Source: Pontibacter fetidus (GTDB lineage: Bacteria; Bacteroidota; Bacteroidia; Cytophagales; Hymenobacteraceae). Taken from it: a DNA stretch of 64,000 nucleotides. The notes below the pieces were generated by a model. That model saw nothing but the letters and a program-made list of their open reading frames with translations. It was not told where the DNA came from and ran no database searches. This document shows positions 34,429 to 43,234 of this stretch, one piece after another; position 1 is the first letter of the stretch, and each line of letters starts with the position of its first letter. The position numbers and the translations under genes are program-made. The stretch lies in the NCBI RefSeq assembly GCF_010119545.1, contig NZ_JAAEAA010000002.1:1-64000 (forward strand), read 5' to 3'.

Positions 34429-35859
34429 ATGAAGAAATCTTCTATTATCCCTTTGGCAACGCTGCTAAGCATAACAATTGCAGCTTTACTTACCGTTTTA
34501 CAACATTACAACTTTATCAACCTACCCGCCGATGTAATGATGGCGGTACGCTGGGCTTGTATTGGTGTGTTGCTTGGCTACGGTATACAAAAACGCTCAC
34601 TTACTACTTGGATATTGGTAAGTATGGTGGTGGGTGCCGAAATTGGCTACGACTTCCCGGATTTTGCTGTAAACCTGAGTGTGCTCAGCAAGGTCTTCCT
34701 GAAACTGATCAAAACCATTATTGCTCCGCTTATTTTTGGTACGCTGGTAGTAGGTATAGCCGGCCACTCTAATTTAAAGCAGGTAGGCAGCATGGGCTGG
34801 AAAGCCATTGTTTACTTCGAGATCGTAACTACCCTGGCCTTATTTATTGGTTTAGCTGCCATTAACATTACAAGGGCAGGCGAAGGCATCAGCATGAACC
34901 TGGCCGAAGTAAACAATGAAATAAAGCCGGTAGAAAAGCAAACCGCATCCGATATCATACTGCACGTTTTCCCGGAGAACATTGCCAAATCGGTAGCGGA
35001 GGGGCAGGTTTTACAGATCGTTATCTTTAGTGTGCTGTTTGCAATTGGCCTGGCCATGGTAAGCGAGAAAAAGCGTAAGCCGATGCTCGAGTTCTGCGAC
35101 AGCCTCTCAGAAGTGATGTTCAAGTTCACGAACATCATCATGTACTTTGCTCCTATTGGTGTGGGCGCTGCCATTGCTTATACAGTAGGCCACATGGGGC
35201 TTGGTATTTTGGTTAACCTGTTCCAGTTGCTGGCCACGCTGTATGTAGCCCTACTTGCTTTTGTACTGATCGTGTTATTGCCGGTTGCTTTAATTGCCCG
35301 CGTACCGGTAGTTCGTTTCCTGAAAGCTATTTCGGGGCCGGTATCTATTGCCTTTGCCACTACCAGCTCGGAGGCTGCCCTGCCACGCGCCATGGAAGAA
35401 ATGGTAAAACTGGGTGTGCCACGCAAAATAGTAGCCTTTGTAATGCCGACTGGCTATAGTTTTAACCTGGATGGCACCACCTTATACTTAGCCCTTGCAT
35501 CTGTTTTTGTGGCGCAGGCCGCAGGTATAGAGCTTAGCTGGGAGCAGCAATTGGTAATGGTATTTACGCTGATGCTAACAAGTAAAGGTGTGGCCGGTGT
35601 GCCAAGAGCCTCGCTGGTTATACTTTTAGGTACGGTGGCATCGTTCGATTTACCGGTGTGGCCGGTGTTTGCCATACTTGGTATAGATGAATTGATGGAC
35701 ATGGCCCGTACTTCTATTAACGTAACCGGTAACTGCCTTGCCACTGCCGTAGTAGCCCGCTGGGAAGGTGAGCTCGACATTCAGCCGGAAACCGGCGTTG
35801 TAGAAACCACAAACCCTGAATTGCCGGTAGCTGAAGCAGAACCAAAAGAACTGGTATAG
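34429..35859 (+). CDS. Dicarboxylate/amino acid:cation symporter (GltP/DctA family)
   Basis: An inner-membrane Na+ or H+ coupled symporter for glutamate, aspartate or C4-dicarboxylates; 476 residues. The family's re-entrant loop block ATTSSEAALPRAM and the cation site block MPTGYSFNLDGT (NxDGT motif) are clear, with a second hairpin near TSKGVAGVPRAS. The N-terminus has two extra hydrophobic segments before the first core helix, which makes it about 50 residues longer than GltP. The C-terminal 35 residues are acidic and variable. Substrate is not decided by sequence. Confidence 0.92.
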   Translation: MKKSSIIPLATLLSITIAALLTVLQHYNFINLPADVMMAVRWACIGVLLGYGIQKRSLTTWILVSMVVGAEIGYDFPDFAVNLSVLSKVFLKLIKTIIAPLIFGTLVVGIAGHSNLKQVGSMGWKAIVYFEIVTTLALFIGLAAINITRAGEGISMNLAEVNNEIKPVEKQTASDIILHVFPENIAKSVAEGQVLQIVIFSVLFAIGLAMVSEKKRKPMLEFCDSLSEVMFKFTNIIMYFAPIGVGAAIAYTVGHMGLGILVNLFQLLATLYVALLAFVLIVLLPVALIARVPVVRFLKAISGPVSIAFATTSSEAALPRAMEEMVKLGVPRKIVAFVMPTGYSFNLDGTTLYLALASVFVAQAAGIELSWEQQLVMVFTLMLTSKGVAGVPRASLVILLGTVASFDLPVWPVFAILGIDELMDMARTSINVTGNCLATAVVARWEGELDIQPETGVVETTNPELPVAEAEPKELV

Positions 35860-35881
35860 TTTATACCACATACATACATTT

Positions 35882-35913
35882 ACAAAGCCGCGGCCCTAAA
35901 CCTGCGGCTTTGT
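35882..35913 (+). terminator. Terminator after the symporter
   Basis: A 10-bp stem (35882-35891 with 35904-35913), 12-base loop, followed by TGTTTTC, 22 bases after the stop. Confidence 0.82.
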
Positions 35914-36043
35914 TGTTTTCTGGCATTATTTTAGATAATCAGTTTTAACTATATAGTGCTGCACGAATTTCAAACCTATGCTTACAATTATAGTTGCGAG
36001 CCCTGTACTGCAAGAAACTATAGAAGACCCATTATTTAAGCTT

Positions 36044-36811
36044 ATGAAATCATTTCTGAAACCAACTGCTTTATCTGTCCTGCTACTGGCTTTCTTTGCT
36101 TTTGCCCTAACCGGTTGCGAACGCGAACCAGACTCTGGTCCCCACGGAGAAGGCATCAACGGAAACGTACAGATTTACAATGCATACGGCGAAGCGCAGG
36201 ACCCATCGGGCGTGACGGTAACAATAGAACAAACCGGCAGAACCACCAAAACAGACAGCGAAGGCGCTTACGTATTGCCCTACCTGGCATCGGGTAACTA
36301 TAGTTTGAAATTTGCAAAAGAAGGCCACCCAACTACCTTTGTACACAATGTGGAGCATGTACGTACCAAACACACTTCTACGCCGGTTCCCATAGCCCGA
36401 ATGATTGAGCCATCTGCCTATTTTGTAACACAGGCATCGGTTGCAGTAAATAAAAATCAGCAGAATAATCCTTACTATAGTATAACCGGCAAACTGAACA
36501 AAGCCGTGCCTGCCGGAAAAGAAATACAACTTAAACTATACCTGGGCAAAAATGCGGCTGTTTCGCTGTCAGATTATGTGCACATGTTTAGCTATAAAGT
36601 AAGCGGCCAAGAGTTCCAGATCAATTACCCATACTTTGCCAGCCTGATTATAAACAATGAAATGCAACACGGCGACACCGTATACATGGTACTGTTTACT
36701 GATGCTATAGTTGAAGATGCCTGCGATGGTAAATGGCAGAAACCGGATTGCACAAATAGCAGCACACTAAACAGCACAAACCCGATCGTTTTTTCGGAAA
36801 CTATACCTTAA
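36044..36811 (+). CDS. Lipoprotein with a carboxypeptidase regulatory-like domain
   Basis: A 255-residue predicted lipoprotein with lipobox ALTGC (Cys24). Residues about 40-110 form a CarboxypepD_reg-type beta-sandwich: VTVTIEQTGRTTKTDSEGAY, then GNYSLKFAKEGHP, the pattern seen at the N-terminus of SusC-type proteins. The rest is beta-rich and unassigned. The frame extends to an upstream ATG at 35978, but the signal peptide begins at 36044. It has its own terminator and no SusC/SusD partner nearby. It may be a surface or periplasmic structural protein. Confidence 0.78.
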   Translation: MKSFLKPTALSVLLLAFFAFALTGCEREPDSGPHGEGINGNVQIYNAYGEAQDPSGVTVTIEQTGRTTKTDSEGAYVLPYLASGNYSLKFAKEGHPTTFVHNVEHVRTKHTSTPVPIARMIEPSAYFVTQASVAVNKNQQNNPYYSITGKLNKAVPAGKEIQLKLYLGKNAAVSLSDYVHMFSYKVSGQEFQINYPYFASLIINNEMQHGDTVYMVLFTDAIVEDACDGKWQKPDCTNSSTLNSTNPIVFSETIP

Positions 36812-36836
36812 CATCAGATACACCATACCTTACGAT

Positions 36837-36860
36837 AGCCGCAGACCAACATCTGCGGCT
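36837..36860 (+). terminator. Terminator after the lipoprotein gene
   Basis: A 9-bp stem (36837-36845 with 36852-36860) and six T residues, 25 bases past the stop. Confidence 0.88.
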
Positions 36861-37007
36861 TTTTTATTTATGTCTACCAGTTCTGAAATCACTTCTACTA
36901 AAATCAGCAGGGTTTAGAGAGTTTATAGTTTGTATTATTTATATTTTTTAGTAAAATTACACAATATTTTCTTTACTGAAATCTATCGTTACCTACCAAA
37001 CCACTCT

Positions 37008-37994
37008 ATGAAAAAAGTTTTAAAAGTTGCAGGCTATGGGCTTGTCGGATTACTGGTTATACTTGCAGCCGGGGTCGTTTACATGCAGTACGCATTCCCG
37101 AATGTAGATGCCGCGCCAGCCATTACGGTTAAAAAGACACCGGAGCTTGTTGCCCGCGGCGAGTACCTGGCCAACCACGTGGCCGTTTGCATCGATTGCC
37201 ACTCTACACGCGACTGGTCTCAGTTTGCAGGGCCGTTAGTACCGGGCACACATGGCAAAGGCGGCGACCGTTTTGACCAGACAATGGGTTTCCCGGGTGT
37301 GTTTTATGCGAAAAATATTACCTCTGATAAGGAAACAGGCCTGGGCAACTGGACAGATGGCGATATTTACCGTGCCATTACCTCGGGCGTAACTAAGGAT
37401 GGAGACCCGATCTTTCCGATGATGCCTTACAATGCTTACAGCCAGATGCGCGAGCAGGATATTCACGCTATCATTGCTTACATCCGTACCCTTGAGCCGA
37501 TCAAAAATAAAGTACCTAAATCTGACCCTGATTTTCCGTTTAACCTGATCCTGCGCACCATGCCGGGCACTCCTGAAAAACATCCGGAACCTGTACTCGA
37601 TGACCAGGTATCGAAAGGAAAATACCTGGTAACGGTGGCCGCCTGCGGCGATTGCCATACCCCACAGGATAGTGACGAAAAAATGAAATTTGCAGGAGGC
37701 GCAGAATTTAACCTGCCTTTCGGCACCATACGCTCTGCCAACCTTACCCCCGATAACGAAACCGGCTTAGGTAACTGGACAGAAGATGCCTTTGTAAACC
37801 GCTTTAAGCAGAACCAGGCCTTAGCCATGTCAGGTAATAAATTAGGATCTAAAGATTTTAATTCGATAATGCCATGGAATATGTATGCGGGCATGGAAGA
37901 GGAAGACCTGCGCGCTATTTACCAGTACCTGCGCACCTTAGAGCCTGCCAAAAACAAGGTGGTTAAATTTACGCCGGCACCTGCCAAGTCATAA
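37008..37994 (+). CDS. Dihaem cytochrome c, membrane-anchored
   Basis: A 328-residue periplasmic electron carrier with two c-type haem sites, CIDCH (61-65) and CGDCH (213-217). Residues 8-26 form a single membrane anchor or uncleaved signal. The two halves are a clear internal duplication: each has GNWT, then M(P)(Y/W)N-Y-M, and ends IRTLEP/LRTLEP plus KNKV. It resembles the cytochrome subunit of membrane alcohol dehydrogenases and thiosulfate dehydrogenase-like proteins, but no dehydrogenase gene is adjacent. The start at ATG 37008 fits the anchor; the frame's upstream TTG adds an implausible tail. Confidence 0.9.
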   Translation: MKKVLKVAGYGLVGLLVILAAGVVYMQYAFPNVDAAPAITVKKTPELVARGEYLANHVAVCIDCHSTRDWSQFAGPLVPGTHGKGGDRFDQTMGFPGVFYAKNITSDKETGLGNWTDGDIYRAITSGVTKDGDPIFPMMPYNAYSQMREQDIHAIIAYIRTLEPIKNKVPKSDPDFPFNLILRTMPGTPEKHPEPVLDDQVSKGKYLVTVAACGDCHTPQDSDEKMKFAGGAEFNLPFGTIRSANLTPDNETGLGNWTEDAFVNRFKQNQALAMSGNKLGSKDFNSIMPWNMYAGMEEEDLRAIYQYLRTLEPAKNKVVKFTPAPAKS

Positions 37995-38018
37995 TACGCT
38001 TTAAACCTTTTACTCCGG

Positions 38019-38048
38019 AAGAGCCTTTTGCTATAGTAAAGGGCTCTT
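38019..38048 (+). terminator. Terminator after the cytochrome c gene
   Basis: Stem of AAGAGCC (38019-38025) with GGCTCTT (38042-38048), extended by A/T pairs inside, followed by T residues. Its loop contains CTATAG. Confidence 0.8.
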
Positions 38049-38065
38049 TTTTGGGTATTAGGCGC

Positions 38066-38662
38066 TCACTGCTTCTGGACTATAACATAGACGTGGTTCT
38101 CCGGAAACTGGTCAAGCTCGAGGTGGCGGCACTGGCAATTATTATCCATAATGGCTTTTAGGTTACCGTCTATACCGATGGTACTATAGTAAAATTGGTC
38201 GTTTTGCCAGTTGCTGAGGTGCTCGCCCGAGGCATCGCCGAACGTATAAATTAAGATACCTTCGGGGTTTAACAACTGGCATAGTTTAGCTACTACTAAT
38301 GCCTGGTAGTGTAAGGGCACATGAAAGATGCTGTCCCAGGCAACTATAAAATCATAGGTTTGGGCAGCTTGCCAGCTACAGATATCCTGCACCTGAAAAT
38401 CAACATCCGGGTGGTTGGCTTTGGCTAACCCGATCATCTTTTCAGACAAATCAATGCCAGTTATACCTTTAAAGCCAGCACTGATAAGCGCGTTTACAAC
38501 CCTGCCACCACTGCCACAGCCAACATCCAAAGCCGCCCCACGCCCTTTACAATAACTGATCGCCCTTTTTATTTGGAGCAGCCCGTAAGCAGATGTATAA
38601 TGCTGGTCGTGCCACCATTGCGCTATCTTATCATACTTTTTTCCTGTTTCAGCAGGGTTCAT
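38066..38662 (-). CDS. SAM-dependent class I methyltransferase
   Basis: A small cytosolic methyltransferase of 198 residues with a single Rossmann-like domain. Motif I is ALDVGCGSGG, the acidic loop is GITGIDLSEKM, and the DIVAWDSIFHV-like stretch follows motif II. The C-terminus is short. The target (small molecule or protein) is unknown. It lies convergent with the cytochrome c gene and divergently isolated from other enzymes, so context gives little help. Confidence 0.85.
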   Translation of the reverse strand: MNPAETGKKYDKIAQWWHDQHYTSAYGLLQIKRAISYCKGRGAALDVGCGSGGRVVNALISAGFKGITGIDLSEKMIGLAKANHPDVDFQVQDICSWQAAQTYDFIVAWDSIFHVPLHYQALVVAKLCQLLNPEGILIYTFGDASGEHLSNWQNDQFYYSTIGIDGNLKAIMDNNCQCRHLELDQFPENHVYVIVQKQ

Positions 38663-38730
38663 CCACTTATAGTATAGTTTGTTCAGTTAGTAAGCTGTTT
38701 AAAGATAAGTGTTTTCTTAATGAACTATAG

Positions 38731-39291
38731 TTACTGCTTTAACTCCCGGATAACTTTGCAAGGATTGCCAGCTGCAAACACGCCAGCGGGAATGTCCTTG
38801 GTCACCACACTGCCTGCTCCTATCACGCTTCTGTCGCCGATGGTTACGCTGGGGCAAATGACAACGCTGCCACCTACCCAAACGTCTTCGCCTATAGTTA
38901 TGGGTTTTGCATATTCCAGCCCTGAGGCGCGCTCTTTATAGTTTAGCGGGTGCGTAGCGGTATAGATCTGCACATTCGGGCCAAAAAGGGTGCGGCTGCC
39001 AATAGTTACCGGCATTACATCCAGCACCACACAGTTAAAATTTAAGAACACCTTCTCGCCAACTATAATATTGTAGCCGTAATCGCAGTAGAAGGGCGGT
39101 TGCAGCCACAGGCCTTCGCCGGAGTTAGGTATAAGCTCTTTTAGAATGCGGCTTCTTTCTATGGGATAGTCTTCGTGGGAGTTGTTGAGCTGTTGCAGCA
39201 GCAATCTGGCCTGTAACCGCTCTTCTGAAAGTTGTGGATCTAATGGGTCGTACAACTCCCCAGCCAGCATTTTTTCTTTTTCGGTTTGCAT
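38731..39291 (-). CDS. Sugar O-acetyltransferase (maltose/galactoside acetyltransferase family)
   Basis: A 186-residue left-handed beta-helix acetyltransferase that transfers acetyl from acetyl-CoA to a sugar. The N-terminus MQTEKEKMLAGELYDPLDP is the Mac/maltose acetyltransferase cap. Hexapeptide repeats run from about residue 70 to 170, and TATHPL holds the catalytic His. It starts 22 bases after the Fic gene's end. A decayed copy of its first codons lies on the other side of the Fic gene (40550-40594), so the area has been rearranged. The in vivo sugar is unknown. Confidence 0.92.
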   Translation of the reverse strand: MQTEKEKMLAGELYDPLDPQLSEERLQARLLLQQLNNSHEDYPIERSRILKELIPNSGEGLWLQPPFYCDYGYNIIVGEKVFLNFNCVVLDVMPVTIGSRTLFGPNVQIYTATHPLNYKERASGLEYAKPITIGEDVWVGGSVVICPSVTIGDRSVIGAGSVVTKDIPAGVFAAGNPCKVIRELKQ

Positions 39292-39312
39292 GGGTATTGT
39301 ACGTGGGGTGGG

Positions 39313-40407
39313 CTATAGTTGGGGTTTACTTTCAAGCACAGCCATTAATCGCTGGTTCAGGTATAGTTTTTCCTTTCCAACTTTAGTCGCTTTAAGGAAC
39401 CCTTGCGCCTCAAGTGCCATCAGATAATTGCCTACTGTTTTTGGTGTGCCCATATTTGCATCTATCAGGAACTGGCGTTTCGTATATGGCAGCCTGAACA
39501 AAATTTCAATCAGCTCTTTTGAGTAAACTTTCGGGAGCTTTTCTTTGATCTCATCTGCGGTAGTCTGCATTACTGCGATAATGCTTTCCAGTTTCAGTAA
39601 GCCGCTTGTTGCTGTCTTTTCAATCATATCCAGCATATACAGTATCCATCCTTCCCAGTCGTTTTCTTCAGTTACTGCTCTTAAGCGCTCGTAATAATCG
39701 GCTTTATGCTGTATAATATATTCGCTCAGAAACAGTGCGGGCACATGTAACAGGTTTACCATTTTAAGGTATAACAACAACAGTATTCTGCCAGTACGGC
39801 CGTTACCATCTATAAACGGGTGTATTGCTTCGAACTGGTAATGCATGAGCGCCATTTTAATGAGCGGATCCAGTGAACTTTCTTCGTTTATAAAATTCTC
39901 CAGGTTCGTAAGCTTTTCGCGAATCACATTTTCCCCCGCTGGCGGAGTATAGATGATCTCTCCCCTGGAATTTGCAAGTGTGGTGCCAGGGGTTGTTCTA
40001 ATACCGGATGTATTCTGCTTGATGCACTGCATTATCTCCACGCACAGGTTGGTCGTAATGAACGGCCGCGACTCAAGCTTTTTAAGCCCATACCATAAGG
40101 CATCTTTATAACCTATTACTTCTTTGGCTGCGGCATTCTCATATTTCAGATCAGCTACCACCGCCTTATAAAGATCATCATTGGTAGTTATAATGTTCTC
40201 TATCTCAGAGCTCGCCTTAGCTTCCTGTAAATGAATCGTATCCAGAAACAGCGTGGGATTAGGCAGGTTAATGATTGCTCCATTGAGTTGCGCAAGTGCC
40301 CTGCTTGCACTTATTGTTTTGCGTAACACTCTCTTTGTTTCCAGTTCCGTATCTGGTGGCAATAAAGGCAGGTTATTATATGGCGCATTTCTGTTGAACT
40401 GTAGCAT
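39313..40407 (-). CDS. Fic-domain protein, probable AMP transferase with N-terminal inhibitory motif
   Basis: A 364-residue Fic protein expected to attach AMP (or another nucleotide part) to Tyr/Ser/Thr of a target. The core HPFIDGNGRTGR is complete at residues 196-207, with catalytic His196. The inhibitory helix motif SxxxEN is at 66-71 (Ser66, Glu70, Asn71), the class II arrangement where the inhibitor is in the same chain. A C-terminal winged helix (about 300-364, KRQFLIDANMG) suggests DNA binding or self-regulation. It stands in an accessory stretch with an acetyltransferase and its broken copy. Target unknown; housekeeping or defence roles are both possible. Confidence 0.9.
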   Translation of the reverse strand: MLQFNRNAPYNNLPLLPPDTELETKRVLRKTISASRALAQLNGAIINLPNPTLFLDTIHLQEAKASSEIENIITTNDDLYKAVVADLKYENAAAKEVIGYKDALWYGLKKLESRPFITTNLCVEIMQCIKQNTSGIRTTPGTTLANSRGEIIYTPPAGENVIREKLTNLENFINEESSLDPLIKMALMHYQFEAIHPFIDGNGRTGRILLLLYLKMVNLLHVPALFLSEYIIQHKADYYERLRAVTEENDWEGWILYMLDMIEKTATSGLLKLESIIAVMQTTADEIKEKLPKVYSKELIEILFRLPYTKRQFLIDANMGTPKTVGNYLMALEAQGFLKATKVGKEKLYLNQRLMAVLESKPQL

Positions 40408-40438
40408 ATAGGAGTAGCAATTACACTTATTGTTAAAA

Positions 40439-40446
40439 CAAAGGTA
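40439..40446 (-). promoter_or_regulatory. -7 element for the Fic gene
   Basis: TACCTTTG on the minus strand, 31 bases before ATG 40407; no TTG at the ideal -33 spacing. Confidence 0.5.
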
Positions 40447-40549
40447 AATATAATAAAAATTTACACTCGTTTTAAATTCAGAAGCAATTATTACCTTTTG
40501 AGATAAGAAGTTTAGATGTGGAATAAGATAAGGTTCTTACAGCCCCCAA

Positions 40550-40594
40550 CCAGCATTTTTTGTTTATCGGTATACATGGGATGTTGTAAGTGGG
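40550..40594 (-). pseudogene. 5' fragment of a sugar acetyltransferase gene
   Basis: These 45 bases align with 39264-39308 (start of the intact acetyltransferase and the bases just upstream) with only a handful of mismatches and one gap. Read on the minus strand from ATG 40577, the fragment encodes MYTDKQKMLVGG, like MQTEKEKMLAG of the intact gene, then loses similarity and stops at 40512. It is therefore a truncated relic. Confidence 0.7.
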
Positions 40595-40630
40595 CCAGAA
40601 CTATAGTTATAACATAAGTCCTAACTATAC

Positions 40631-40730
40631 CGCCAGTTTGAGCGCAGCGGTAACTGGTGGTTTTGATTGGTGGCAGTTTGTAACTGGCGAAACTATAGTT
40701 TATCGCTGACACGCCAGTTACAAACTGGCC
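40631..40730. repeat. Inverted GCCAGTTTG / CAAACTGGC repeat cluster
   Basis: Three related units lie within 100 bases: one starting near 40631, a palindromic unit at 40672-40689 and another at 40712-40729. All are built on CCAGTTNNNAACTGG. They can fold as hairpins singly or with one another and look like REP-type intergenic repeats. No REP-associated transposase was found in the window. Confidence 0.65.
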
Positions 40731-40810
40731 CCATAGTTAGCCATAAGTTGTGCTGGCGCTAAACTTACGGTATGTGAGGGAGCATAACTAGTAGCTATTT
40801 TCTTAAGTTT

Positions 40811-41608
40811 TTAATAATATGGTTCAGACTGTAATTTTGATTTCTCAAACACAAAATCGTAGCCGTACTCATTAGTCAAACTAACTATATTTTGATAAGT
40901 TGAATTATCAATTGTTGGGGGTAGATAAATCTTTTCAATAAGTATATTTAAGTCAACATCTATAAATTTACCTTTATTATGCTCTTGAGTTTCCCAGTAA
41001 TCTGGATTATCTATTGCATCATATATTTGATGGTAGATTCTATATTCTTTTTCGTGACAAAATTCCATTCGCTTATGAAAAAAAGGAGTTAATAGATTAT
41101 ATCCTTTGTGAGGATAGTCTATAGGATGATACCAAATACTATTTTCATAGTCAAGATATCTAACTTTAGAAAACTCAATCTGTTCTTTTGCTTTTTCAAA
41201 AGCCTGATTTATTCTTTGGACATTACTCTGGATAGCAACTCCTTCATTATCTTTCAAATAAAGCCTCCACATTGCGTCAGATTCATTATTATTAATATGC
41301 CAGCAATTAATAATAACACCTCTTTTATATCTTTTGTGTAAATCAATAAGGCCTTCAATATTTGCTTTCGCTACCTCTTCGTCAAAAGTATTGCCTAAAT
41401 ATTCTGCTCTCAATCTAGATTCTTCGATTCTAAACTCAGCTTCACGCTTTGGAATAGTTCCTTCAAACGGATCACTAAATTTGTCCGCTCTGCAAAAAAA
41501 GAGTGCTCTCTTTTTAAGTAGTGATGTATATTTGTCAATATCCATGTAGCGCCAAATAACAGCATTGTGCTTCAAGGGTATTTGATTTGGGTGATCTCCA
41601 ATCGGCAT
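40811..41608 (-). CDS. DUF2971 family protein
   Basis: A 265-residue cytosolic protein of unknown activity, recognised as DUF2971. It has an N-terminal WRYMDIDKYTSLLKKRALFF, then RADKFSDPFEGTIP, then CWHINNNESDAMWRLY followed by a Gly-Val-Ala strand. Base composition is clearly more AT-rich than flanking genes and AAT/ATA-type codons are common, suggesting recent transfer. Its neighbours are the REP-like cluster on one side and lpxB on the other. The family is often encountered in accessory regions; a link to defence is speculation. Confidence 0.85.
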   Translation of the reverse strand: MPIGDHPNQIPLKHNAVIWRYMDIDKYTSLLKKRALFFCRADKFSDPFEGTIPKREAEFRIEESRLRAEYLGNTFDEEVAKANIEGLIDLHKRYKRGVIINCWHINNNESDAMWRLYLKDNEGVAIQSNVQRINQAFEKAKEQIEFSKVRYLDYENSIWYHPIDYPHKGYNLLTPFFHKRMEFCHEKEYRIYHQIYDAIDNPDYWETQEHNKGKFIDVDLNILIEKIYLPPTIDNSTYQNIVSLTNEYGYDFVFEKSKLQSEPYY

Positions 41609-41642
41609 TTTTTATTCTACTACTATTAAAATAAGTTAACCC

Positions 41643-42755
41643 CTACCCCTTCAAATACTCCACCATTAATTCAGCGGCACGTTCGGCAGTGCGGCACTCT
41701 CCTATTTTCTCGCGAACGAGGGCGTAACCGTCTTTTTGCTTTTTAATGAAGTGCTTGTCGAAGAGAATGCTTTTTAGCTCGGCTGTTACTTGCTTGCCAG
41801 TAAAATCGTCCTGAATCAGTTCAGTAACTACCTGCTTGCCGGCAATCAGGTTCACCAGCGAAATGTAAGGCACTTTTATCACCCACTTACCGATGGTGTA
41901 AGATATTTTGCTGGTTTTGTAGCATACTACCTGCGGCACATTAAACAGGGCTGTCTCCAGCGTGGCTGTGCCGGATGTAACCAGGGCCGCTACCGAGTGC
42001 GAAAGCAGGTCGTAGGTCTGGTCGTAAACTATTTTAATGTTCTTGTCTTTGTTGTACTGCTCGTAATACTCCTTGCCAAATGTAGACACGCCGGCCACTA
42101 CAAACTGGAAATCACGGAACGATGGGAGCACGCTAAGCATCACATCTAGCATATTCTCAATCTCCTGGGCACGGCTGCCCGGAAGTATAGCCACAATCGG
42201 TTTGGAATTGTAGAGCTTATTTTTCGTCCTGAAATCCGGGTTAGGCACGTGGTCAGTTACCGAATCAGAAACAGGGTTGCCGATATAATCCACGTCGTAA
42301 TCGAAGCGCTTGTAGAAGTCCTTCTCAAACGGCATGATCACGAACATGCGGTCCACTACTTTTTTGATCTTATGCGCGCGGCCCTGGTTCCAGGCCCAGA
42401 CCTTCGGAGAGATGTAATAAAAAACCTTCAGCCCTTTACTTTTGGCAAACTTAGCAATGCGCATGTTAAAACCGGCATAATCTACCAGTATCACCACATC
42501 AGGTTTATAGTTAGCAATGTCAGCTTTCGCTTCTTTCAGGTAACCAAATATCCTGCGCAGGTTCTTAATAACTTCGGCAAAGCCCATAAAGGCCATGTCC
42601 TGGTAATGGCGCACAAGGTCCATTCCGGCTTCCTGCATCATATCGCCGCCCCAGCCACGTATTTCCGCGTCCGGGTCTTTCTTCCTGAGCTCCTTTATAA
42701 GGTTAGAACCATGCAAATCACCTGATCGCTCGCCAGCTATAATGTAGTATTTCAT
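41643..42755 (-). CDS. lpxB: Lipid-A-disaccharide synthase
   Basis: A GT19 enzyme that joins UDP-2,3-diacylglucosamine and lipid X to make the lipid A disaccharide at the inner membrane; 370 residues. The N-terminal IIAGERSGDLHGSNLI block is the family's signature, with VILVDYAGFNMRIA and YISPKVWAWNQGR in the middle and GTATLE in the C-terminal nucleotide-binding half. It lies 62 bases after queD. With hldE, hldD and the polysaccharide operon it shows a lipopolysaccharide-bearing outer membrane. Confidence 0.96.
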   Translation of the reverse strand: MKYYIIAGERSGDLHGSNLIKELRKKDPDAEIRGWGGDMMQEAGMDLVRHYQDMAFMGFAEVIKNLRRIFGYLKEAKADIANYKPDVVILVDYAGFNMRIAKFAKSKGLKVFYYISPKVWAWNQGRAHKIKKVVDRMFVIMPFEKDFYKRFDYDVDYIGNPVSDSVTDHVPNPDFRTKNKLYNSKPIVAILPGSRAQEIENMLDVMLSVLPSFRDFQFVVAGVSTFGKEYYEQYNKDKNIKIVYDQTYDLLSHSVAALVTSGTATLETALFNVPQVVCYKTSKISYTIGKWVIKVPYISLVNLIAGKQVVTELIQDDFTGKQVTAELKSILFDKHFIKKQKDGYALVREKIGECRTAERAAELMVEYLKG

Positions 42756-42817
42756 GTAATGCAGAAACGTAATGGGCTACCTGAACAGGTATAAGCGCAC
42801 TAAAAATTTAAAGGAAA

Positions 42818-43234
42818 TTATTCTCCGAAGTACTCCACGTAGTTGCGTGGGGTTTCGTAAAGTTTAAGGCTGTGCAGTTTCGCGTTGGATATTTTTTCGA
42901 TCTGCGGGGCAAGTATGTTCCAGAACTCGATGATCAGGTTCTCGGTGCTGGCCAGTTTGCCCTCCATAAATGGTACATCCAGGTTCAGGTTTTTGTGGTC
43001 TACCTTCTCGATGATGTGCGTACGGATAAGTGTGCTCAGTTTTTTTAGGTCGATTACAAAACCGGTATCGGGTTCCGGCTTGCCTTTTACGGTAACAATG
43101 AGCTCATAATTGTGCCCATGCCAGTTGGTGTTGGCACACGGCCCGAACACTTCCTTATTCTTTGCCAACGACCAATTCGGGTTGTGCAGCTTGTGGGCTG
43201 CATTAAAATGCTCTAATCTGCTAACGTAAATCAT
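42818..43234 (-). CDS. queD: 6-carboxytetrahydropterin synthase / 6-pyruvoyl-tetrahydropterin synthase family
   Basis: A 138-residue T-fold enzyme, probably QueD of the queuosine pathway (7,8-dihydroneopterin triphosphate to 6-carboxytetrahydropterin). Zinc ligands are His14 (FNAAHKLHN) and His39/His41 (WHGHNYE); the catalytic cysteine is Cys33 (GPCANTNW). The ATG directly follows the permease stop. Bacteria with this short form usually use it for queuosine or other deazapurines, but a pterin-only role cannot be excluded. Confidence 0.88.
   Translation of the reverse strand: MIYVSRLEHFNAAHKLHNPNWSLAKNKEVFGPCANTNWHGHNYELIVTVKGKPEPDTGFVIDLKKLSTLIRTHIIEKVDHKNLNLDVPFMEGKLASTENLIIEFWNILAPQIEKISNAKLHSLKLYETPRNYVEYFGE

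Larger units (their letters stand above)
40408..40810. other. Rearranged intergenic region
   Basis: 403 bases with no intact gene. It contains the Fic -7 box, a fragment of an acetyltransferase gene, inverted GCCAGTTTG/CAAACTGGC repeats and two perfect AACTATAGTT palindromes (40599-40608 and 40691-40700). A 66-codon minus frame at 40512-40712 covers these and is not a gene. Confidence 0.6.

Noticed and set aside
35978..36043. Upstream ATG of the lipoprotein gene at 36044
   Set aside because: The extra 22 residues precede a standard lipoprotein signal and would hide it.
40512..40712. 66-codon minus frame between the Fic and DUF2971 genes
   Set aside because: It covers the acetyltransferase relic and REP-like repeats; only about the first dozen codons after ATG 40577 resemble a real protein.
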